This document shows, piece by piece, positions 56,611 through 64,000 of a DNA stretch of 64,000 bases (position 1 is its first letter; each line of letters begins with the position of its first letter). The stretch covers positions 12,409,267 to 12,473,266 of the forward strand of contig NC_087171.1 in NCBI RefSeq assembly GCF_035594125.1, given 5' to 3'. Both the position numbers and the translations under genes were made by a program. The stretch comes from Scylla paramamosain. Its lineage: Eukaryota; Arthropoda; Malacostraca; Decapoda; Portunidae. The notes under the pieces are model-generated. The model was not told the origin of the DNA, did no database searches, and worked only from the letters and a program-made list of their open reading frames with translations.

Positions 56611-56703
<93 letters not shown>
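56611..56703. repeat. (GA)n microsatellite, just past a candidate stop codon
   Basis: About 46 GA units on the + strand; it lies directly 3' of the stop codon of the minus-strand gene, so it would be in its 3' UTR as (CU)n. Confidence 0.97.
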
Positions 56704-56706
<3 letters not shown>

Positions 56707-56714
56707 CTGACCTG

Positions 56715-56839
56715 TTAGGGTTTGGAGTCTGGCCAGCAGGGGTAGGGGTAGGGGAGGGGCGTCAGCTGGGAAGAGGTGGTGGCCTCACCCTGGCGGCGGC
56801 ACGCGTTCAGCCCCGCCCCGTAGCTGCCGCCGCCGCTTC
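56715..56839 (-). CDS. Unrecognised gene, last visible exon
   Basis: It encodes SGGGSYGAGLNACRRQ, a short tail and TAA at 56715-56717. The acceptor is TCTCCTGCAG. The sequence CCAGGGTGAGG inside it is also a good donor, so the exon may be spliced further instead of ending here. Confidence 0.55.
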
Positions 56840-57855
56840 CTGCAGGAGAAAAAAAGTAATGGAGAGGAGTGTTAAAATATATGCTCTATTTAAGTAAAAA
56901 GGCATTACAAAGGATAAATGTAAACATCAGGAAATAATTACGTTGTGGCTCACTGCCAAAAACTAAATAAAAAAATATGCACAGAAATTAAAATCACTTT
57001 ACTATATGTCTTGATAACGAGAAAACAACGCACCCACAAAAAACACCCACAAAAATATCAAAGAATGTAAAGTTAGAGAACCACGAAGATTAACGTTACT
57101 AGACGCCTTAGTAACAGAATTAAGGAAGACAATCTAAAGTATAAATTTCCATCTCAATAATGTTTTAATTACCGAAGAAAAAAAATCACTATACAAGGTA
57201 AGCTTAGAGATCAGTCAGTCCATACAACTCAGTGACAAGAAAAAAAATAATAACGGGAGGTAGACTGCGATAAAAACTTGAGCAAATTTATGGAATCACG
57301 TTCGTCTCTCTTTGGCAGACGAAAATATATCCTCTTTTCTGATAAGTAGCATCATATATTTCATTATTATTTTCGTCATTATCATCTCATTTTTCTTTGA
57401 AGCAACCTGATTTAATCAAACACCAATGTACATTCAAGGTTATATAAGAAGTCGAGCATTTCTGTCGTGATGTTCCTTTTGACTTTTCTTTTGGGACACA
57501 CCTCAGTGGGCCATTTTCTCCGGTCTTTTTCTTTCCATTGGCTAGTACACATCTTACATGAATAAATAGCAATAGAAAGCTTGATTACCGAAGGAGGGCT
57601 GGAAAGGCGTGGCGGAGGGGGATCCCAGACTACTGCTGGACCCTAGAAAACTGCTGGCACCGAGGCTGGAGTGGAGTCCTGTGCTCGAGCCTGAGGTCCA
57701 CAGTTCAGGCGCCGAGCCCAGGGAGGTGTGTGTGCTACCCGGGGATGATATGGACGGGGAGGAGCTGCCCAACAGTCCCCCGCTCAGGTGGCTTGGGAAA
57801 CTCGACCCTAAGGCGCCTGAAGGAGACATGGCTGGTTGTTACGTCTATGGAAGCA

Positions 57856-57926
<71 letters not shown>

Positions 57927-59396
57927 TCTGTGTGTGTGTGTGCCACAAAAATTGTCAATAACTTTATATTATTATATATAATTCTTCCTTTTGTGTATAT
58001 TATGTAAAAAAAAAAAAAAAGTGCCGCTGACGCTAATTGAACAAAAATGCTAAATAAAGACTATAAAGAAACAGCTGGATATTGTGTATGCTTTAAGTGT
58101 CAGAGAAAACAAAGGATTCTAGTAAGTGCAGAAAGTGTCGTAGACTTATTCGAGATGAGAGGTTACAAATATGATGTAGAGGAAATAATCTGGAGTGGAG
58201 AATGTCTAAGAGGGGAAAATATCCAAGAGGGAGAAATGTTTCAAGTGTCATAGTCGAATAAGGAATGATAGTAAGAGCAGAAAGTCTCAGAGACAAGAGT
58301 AGAAAGTGTCGGAGGAAAATAAGGGATTCTAGTAAGAGTAGAAAGCGTTAGAGGAAAGTAAAGGATGCTAGTAAGAATAGAAAATGTCAGAGAGAAGAGT
58401 AGGAAGTGTCAGAGGGAAAATAAGGGATGTTAGTGAGAATAGAAAGTGCCAGAGAAAAATAACGGATGGTCGTCAGTGTAGGAAAAGTAGTCGACTTACT
58501 CGAAGTGAGAGGCGTGGAGCCCAGGGAGCTGCCGATCTGCTGGTACCCTCCGCTGAGCTGCATCTGCCCCTGGAGCTGTTGTACCGTGGCATTAGGTTAC
58601 TTATTTTCGCCAGTGTCTAGTGTGCCATGGCTGGATTTAAAGGGGTTGCTGGATTGGTTTAGAATTCAAATGTCTTAAAAATCTTGATCTCTCTTTTTAA
58701 TGTCGATACTTACTGATGTGTTACGTATTCTCAGCAGTACCTTTAATTATTCTCAGCAGTACCTTGTGTTATGTTGCGTTGGAGTTGAAAGGATAATGGA
58801 TTAGGCCAATATTCAAATTAACTTTAGAATCGTGAAAGAATAAGGTATTGTAGATGTTTATTGTAATATTATTTATTCTCAGCACTGTTTACTGGTTTGT
58901 GATGTCACTACTGAATGGGATTTGGAGTGGTTCACTGTTTAAGTTGCCTGGAAAATACTAATTTCCCTATTTGATATTAATATTTAGCTCTACTGTTGAA
59001 TGTAATTAACTAGTGTGTGTGTATTTGTTTAATGGATTGTGATGTCAGGATTAAAAGGGATCTGGTCTGGCTCACTATTTAGAGACCAGGAAACACTGAC
59101 TTCATGACTTATCACTTCCTATCCCAAATTATATAATTCAGAGTACATGAGACTGAATCATCCATTCTTGTTTTAGGATAACCACCAGACTTTAAATAAT
59201 TGAAAAAGGATTACTGTCTTGCAATCAATCACTCATCACGTATGAACTCAACATGTTATAAAGTAGATGGACAGGAAGGCGGCTTACCTGGTTCATCTGC
59301 GGATACGTATAGGAGTGAGGGGTGTGCACGCGCGTTCCCTGTGTGTAGCTCGCGAAGTTCCCGCCCTGCATCTGGCCAAGCCCCCAACTTCCGCCC
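56715..59396 (-). CDS. C-terminal four exons of an unrecognised Ser/Gly/Gln-rich protein
   Basis: Exons in transcript order are 59396-59288, 58575-58500, 57816-57589 and 56839-56715. Splice phases agree at all three junctions (0, 1, 1) and the donors are GTAAGC, GTAAGT and GTAATC. The 179 visible codons begin in mid-protein, so the 5' exons lie at higher coordinates and are not identified. The product has Gln/Tyr-rich patches (GQMQGGNFASYTQG, TYPQMNQLQGQMQLSGGYQQ), then a Ser/Gly/Leu-rich block and ends YPYPCWPDSKP. Such low-complexity tails are common in transcription factors and RNA-binding proteins, but I recognise no family. The exons are GC/CpG-rich against AT-rich surroundings. An alternative splice in the last exon is possible. 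Confidence 0.6.
57589..57816 (-). CDS. Unrecognised gene, Ser/Gly-rich exon
   Basis: 76 codons, over half Ser, Gly or Leu, including FPSHLSGGLLGSSSPS, SLGSAPELWTSGSS and a PFQPSFG end. The acceptor is GTCTCCTTCAG and the donor GTAATC. No stop occurs in frame despite high GC. Confidence 0.6.
57860..57922. repeat. (CT)n microsatellite in an intron of the minus-strand gene
   Basis: About 31 CT units with a short GT tract after, 44 bp upstream of the acceptor of the 57589-57816 exon. Confidence 0.97.
58093..58500. repeat. Decayed minisatellite (about 40-bp unit) next to a splice donor
   Basis: Units of the type AGTGTCAGAGGGAAAATAAG followed by GGATGTTAGTGAGAATAGAA repeat diverged from about 58093 to 58480. 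A segment at 58141-58162 (GACTTATTCGAGATGAGAGG) resembles the exon/intron boundary at 58494-58512 (ACTTACTCGAAGTGAGAGG), so the array includes a copy of the donor region. Confidence 0.75.
58500..58575 (-). CDS. Unrecognised gene, Gln-rich exon
   Basis: It encodes LQGQMQLSGGYQQIGSSLGS then TPLTS. The acceptor GGTACAACAG has a poor pyrimidine tract; the donor GTAAGT is ideal. Confidence 0.55.
58580..59287 (-). other. Intron of the unrecognised gene
   Basis: AT/GT-rich, with the phrase TTATTCTCAGCAGTACCTT duplicated at about 58727-58766. Nothing else is seen. Confidence 0.5.
59288..59396 (-). CDS. Unrecognised gene, first visible exon
   Basis: In the frame that joins the next exon it encodes GGSWGLGQMQGGNFASYTQG and a His/Tyr-rich end SYTYPQMNQ. 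The acceptor is TCTTCTTCAG and the donor GTAAGCC. A second frame is open across the exon, so the frame choice depends on the downstream joins. Confidence 0.55.
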
Positions 59397-59988
59397 CTGA
59401 AGAAGATGGAGATGGCCTCTCAGTGTACCAGCAACATCCTGCAGTCCTCCACACCTTGGCTTGATGGCATGAACTCTTTGACTGCTAGTGAGAGTATGAC
59501 ACATGTTAGTTCATCGCTGTACAGTTCCTTGGCTGGTCTTCTTGATGGGTAAAAAAGAATCTGTCGTCCAGTATCGCAAAGCATTTATTGCAATATTGAT
59601 TCTTCTCGTTCTTTATTTTTTTTTCGACCAAATGTAACTGACTTTTATAATTGTTTAGAGGGATTCCACAATACTGGCCATCAACATTGCAACAGGAAAT
59701 GTATTACCAGTAAAAGAAAGGGAAAGAGTGAGAGAAAAGAGAATTTTTTGAAACGGTTATGTGCGTCAGTAAGCAATAAACTGTAAATATCAACAGCTTA
59801 TTCGGGTAAAAGAGAAGTATAATTTTTTAGTATGCGAATTTTGTGAATTTTACTTGAATTTATTGTTATTATTATTATCTAATTTCAAAGTAGTTTTGGT
59901 TTTACTGTTTGCTATTTTATAATTTAATCTTCATGATCCGCAGTGAGTTCATTTTGTGTGTCCGTGGATTCCCTGAATAATGTACATC

Positions 59989-60043
<55 letters not shown>

Positions 60044-60078
60044 CATTTTTCTTCTTCTTCTTCTTCTTCTTCTTCTTC

Positions 60079-60135
<57 letters not shown>

Positions 60136-60212
60136 TTCTTCATCTTCTTCATCTTCTTCATCATCATCATCATCACCATCTTCTTCTTCTTCATCATCTT
60201 CTTTTCTTTTTT
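59989..60212. repeat. (GTT)n-(CTT)n-(CAT)n trinucleotide mosaic
   Basis: GTT units to about 60041, CTT units to about 60079, CAT units to about 60134 and then alternating CTT/CAT. The frames through it are homopolymer translations. Confidence 0.97.
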
Positions 60213-60546
60213 CTTGTTCTTCTTAACAAGGATAAGCATTTCTATGGGGACGAACTTATACAAAAAGCCGTATTGCGTGTCAGAGCAGAAGCATTTCCTA
60301 ACACAGCTACAAGTCCCCAGAGTGCAGATCCACAGAGATGTCAATTGTACGTCTTCCTCCTAAATCCACGGTTCCTTCTCTTCCCAGGCGTTCACTGGTG
60401 CCATTAATTTTGAGCGGGTAATTTATGCAACGCTGCCGAGGGTACGATGAGGCTGCCGCGGGAGTGTTTACTTGCCATGTTTTGTTTCATGCACGGAGAC
60501 CATTTTGCGTATCTTGTTTTTATTCGAGTGTGTGTGTGTGTGTTTA

Positions 60547-60674
<128 letters not shown>

Positions 60675-60758
60675 AACATGGTGGCGATACAAAAAAATAA
60701 AGTAAGAAAATAATTTTACTAAACGTGGGAGTCGTTGACATAAACAGTGATCAAGTAG

Positions 60759-60763
<5 letters not shown>

Positions 60764-60823
<60 letters not shown>
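60764..60823. repeat. (GA)n microsatellite
   Basis: About 30 GA units, only 90 bp from the (CT)n tract, so the two could pair in cis. Confidence 0.98.
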
Positions 60824-60827
<4 letters not shown>

Positions 60828-60945
60828 AGGGGGAAGGAGGGTGTCGTCGTGGGATGCGAGGCGATGACAGAGATGGACACGCGGAGTCAAGAGGCGAGGG
60901 TGTGTGGGCGATGAGGGAGTGTAGCGGCGGCAGCCTCGCGCTCAC

Positions 60946-60975
60946 CTCACACTGATCCACTCGGAAATAAGACAT
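60946..60975 (-). other. Candidate short first coding exon
   Basis: AACATG opens MSYFRVDQCE and is followed by the donor GTGAGC in phase 0. It lies upstream of the unrecognised minus-strand gene, but its phase does not join the first visible exon directly (phase 2 needed). Weak evidence. Confidence 0.2.
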
Positions 60976-61025
60976 GTTAATTGGGCTTTCCACTTAGCCT
61001 GAGCGCACCTACCTGGCTCCCGGCC

Positions 61026-61108
<83 letters not shown>
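61026..61108. repeat. (CA)n microsatellite
   Basis: About 40 perfect CA units. Confidence 0.98.
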
Positions 61109-61109
<1 letters not shown>

Positions 61110-61110
<1 letters not shown>

Positions 61111-62276
61111 TAAGGTCCTTAGAGTCTTCACTCTCAAATATTGAAGCGCTGTGTTACATTCTACCTGATATATTGTCTGCTAAAGGGACGCCAGTGAGAC
61201 GGAAACTGCAAATAGGAGCAGGAGGCTCAACCGTGTAACAAGGCAGTGCTTTTCCTTTCCGGCACAAACACACTGGCCGCTGTTGGTTTACGAGGAGAGC
61301 GTTGCAGCCTTGCTTCTCCCCACGCTCTTGCAACTGTCGCCCGTATTTTATGCACAAGACGTGAAATATATTCCTCATCGGCTGTTACGTGTAGCGAGCA
61401 GAGCCACCCGTCACCCCGCACACCTGTCCTGCACGTCACGCGGCCCGCCTCAAGCTGCCCAGGGAGTCTGTGCACCGCTCCTCCACACACACTTTGTTTG
61501 ACTGATCGCCGCTATCCTGACCTTTCTGGAGGCCTTTCAACTGAATTATCGAAGTGTTGTGCATCGTGTTACCATGCGGAAGGACTTCATGCATTAGACT
61601 ATAAGATCTGTCTCAATATTTTAATAAACTTCACGAAAACTTTGCCAGTGCATGAGTCCTCTGTAGCTACTAACGTGTAGAACTGAGACCTCCGCCGCAA
61701 TGAGCGAGATGATGCACCCATGCAACATAGCGACAAGTGGAATCCCAGCAAGATGGGTGTCACAGTCTCCATTTAGGATTCCCTTCCACGCGCTATTGCG
61801 CTAATGGTCCCTGACGTGTCATGGTCGAAGGGCAGCGAGGGAGGAAAAGTTGTCCTGGCCAGGAGCTGTTCGCTGACTTTACTTCATGAGTGCCCGTGGC
61901 GGGTTTATCAACAACAGATCATGATGTTGTTGTACTTCGCCGCTGTTTGTAAACTCACCTCAAACGGTATTTACAAACTAGGGGTTCCTCGGGAATGTAA
62001 ACGTGTTGTACGAGGGAAAGAATATTAACAACTTTTCAAGTAAATTCTTAAATCATTCGGTATGGTGAGCCTTTGACAAATGGCTTTTCACTGAGGAGAC
62101 ACAACTGTCAGTTAAGTAACCAGAGAAACCTTTACTTTGGACTTTATTTCAAATGTAGCGTCAGCTCTTGTCAAAGCACTCACTCAGCGCAGCGTTGTTA
62201 TGGAAACTTTTGTACCGATGGAATCTGGTCTCGCGGACATGCAGTAATTGTTGCGTGGATTTGTATTTTGTGCTGC

Positions 62277-62309
<33 letters not shown>

Positions 62310-64000
62310 TCGTCCTGCTTAGCCGGGAAAGATACAGTACACGCGTCTGTTCCGCTATTTGTGGCGTTTAGTGTCGCCGAGTGTTTTGGCCACGCTCTGA
62401 GGAGTGAGAGGAATGTATAATGTGCAGCGCAGGGATCTTGTGCTGAGAAGATAAAACGATAAATCACAGAAGTTTAAGATATATAGTTTCATAATGTATT
62501 TCACAAAATCCGATTCCTATCCAAAAACACCACGCACGATAACTATTTCGTGACCTAAAACCTGGAGACTAAGAGCGAACAAACAGTATTTTTTTTAAGT
62601 CTTAGTGCGTTTGCCTTCAGTTATCCTCATTTCTGCGAAGTAATCTGTCTTTAGGGGATGTGTGACGCATCATCTGCAACCTAGATATTCATGATTAAAA
62701 ACATACTTGTGTCTGAAATATCTCGAGTCCTTACTGACGAACACGGCGGAGGGAAGAAGGTGAAACTGCCATCCTGCTGAGTGGGTTGAAATAAGCAACG
62801 TAAACATTGCCCCCAGACCTGCTGTAAATAAACAACCAATACTGTGTTGAGGGATAGCGAACATTATTAAGGGCTTCGGCTTGTTTTCTGTAAACATGTA
62901 TAGTGAACGACCTGTTCTCCATAAATATACTGCAAGCGGAACCCAACAGCAAGCAGGGTGCAGGTGTCGGGACGGGGCGGCGGCAGGGAGGGGCCACGGC
63001 ACGTACTCACATAGTTCACACACACACATACACACACACACACACATACCACTTCACTGTACGCCTGACTTTCCGGGTACAGAGCAGCAGAAGGGAGGGA
63101 AGGGAGGAGTATGGGGACTGTTTACTAGAATCTTACGTTTTTCATATAAGCAGAGTATTATGTTAAATACTGATAAGTGGATGAGAACGCGGGAGTTTAG
63201 AGGGAGCGGTGACTAGAGGCGAAGTGTGTACGGGAGGGGAAGGTAATGGGTGCGGTCACAAGAAGATAGAAGCCAAGTGTCTGAGGATCGGAAGCATGGA
63301 GGGTTAAGTAGGGTTATATGGGGTGTGTGGGAGTGTTTGGTGGATGCCTGGAGGGGCGGGGCGCCAGGGGGAAGGGGATCTGTGAGGGCTGGCAGGGGAT
63401 TGTTGGATTTATAGGCGTGAATATGATACGGGAGAAAAAAAATAACTGCATATTACGTTTTAAAGGATAATAGGCGCGGCAGGACGTTCGTTTCATCTAT
63501 TCCATCTATAAATTTTGCGAAATGTTCCAAGCAAATAAACAGATGAGGCAATGAAGGCGGGAGAAATGAACAAGGAAAAAGGTAAAGGAGACGAAACTCC
63601 TTAGTGGATATAAAGTTACGCCTCCTACTCCACGTGGGAACCTTCACTTGTAAACATCCTCACCACAGCACGCGAGGGAGGCGGAGATGTTGGCCTTAAT
63701 AAAATCATAACCTCTCCGTGAACCATCGTGACTTAGGGCTTGGAGTGCGTCGCTAACTAGACGAGCGGAAAATCAGACCACGCAGCCCAGCATCAAAAGA
63801 GAGCTGGGAACGTGGCGGTGGGAGAAACACGAGACGAAATGAACCTCGGTAACAAGCCTTCCCTCCCTCCTCTTCGCCCTCTGTTCTCCGCTCCGGCCTC
63901 CCATTTCTCTGACGGCCCGAACGAATACGGCCTCTATCCCAGCGACGCTTCGCCCTCCTGCTCCTCGACACACTCCTTACCGTAGCTTTCCTTCACTCAC
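61110..64000. other. CpG-richer right end without a supported gene
   Basis: CpG is frequent at about 61240-61480 and 63650-64000. Short GT (62280-62308) and CA (63018-63046) tracts are present. A possible minus-strand donor CTACG/GTAAGG lies at 63980. Open frames on both strands show no recognisable domain. The stretch may hold 5' exons or the promoter of the minus-strand gene. Confidence 0.4.

Noticed and set aside
59943..60407. Open frames with long His, Leu, Phe, Met or Lys runs
   Set aside because: They translate the trinucleotide mosaic at 59989-60212; all frames are open for the same reason.
61227..61680. CpG-rich open frames on both strands (up to 144 codons)
   Set aside because: High GC lengthens open frames by chance; the strands contradict each other and no domain is visible.

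Overview
The window is from the nuclear genome of an arthropod, very probably a decapod crustacean and most likely a brachyuran crab. The evidence is small exons with GT-AG introns, more than 35 long perfect microsatellites (TA, CA/GT, GA/CT), TTAGG-type telomeric repeats in an intron, and many non-LTR retrotransposon relics whose deduced proteins resemble those familiar to me from portunid crab genomes. The taxon call rests on recall and is an inference.

Layout. From 1 to about 17.1 kb there is no host gene that I can support. The stretch holds microsatellites, a 565-bp perfectly registered palindrome (611-1175), a short DNA transposon (2244-2632), a CR1-like LINE relic (6.43-7.54 kb), a mariner element with both terminal inverted repeats (7.85-9.03 kb), and a LINE graveyard (10.4-17.1 kb). 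In the graveyard a nearly complete antisense endonuclease/reverse-transcriptase LINE (11,577 to about 14,860) interrupts an older LINE.

From 17,243 to 34,829 (+ strand) lies a complete 13-exon gene for XRCC1, the scaffold protein of DNA single-strand-break repair. All splice phases join and give a 666-residue protein with an N-terminal domain, nuclear localisation signal, BRCT1, acidic CK2-type linker and BRCT2. Its introns hold LINE, piggyBac and TIR-transposon relics and several microsatellites. Intron 1 also has an interstitial telomeric tract inside a mosaic of duplicated segments.

From 47,551 down to 42,154 (- strand) lies a complete 5-exon gene for an ESCRT-III subunit of the CHMP1 family (208 residues, CHMP1A-like, C-terminal MIM1 motif). 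It converges with XRCC1; about 7.3 kb of mariner/Tc1 relics and AT-rich spacer separate them.

From about 53 to 64 kb the DNA becomes richer in CpG. Four minus-strand exons (59,396 to 56,715) join in phase and encode the Ser/Gly/Gln-rich C-terminal part of a protein I do not recognise. Its 5' exons are not identified. A decayed minisatellite directly beyond one of its splice donors carries a copy of that donor.

The three host genes show no common pathway; this looks like an ordinary eukaryotic neighbourhood heavily invaded by transposons and microsatellites. I found no novel multi-gene system. The points most worth checking are XRCC1 peculiarities (missing redox cysteines, a possible poison microexon, an exon wedged between two microsatellites), the unnamed minus-strand gene, and the intron 1 telomere/duplication mosaic.
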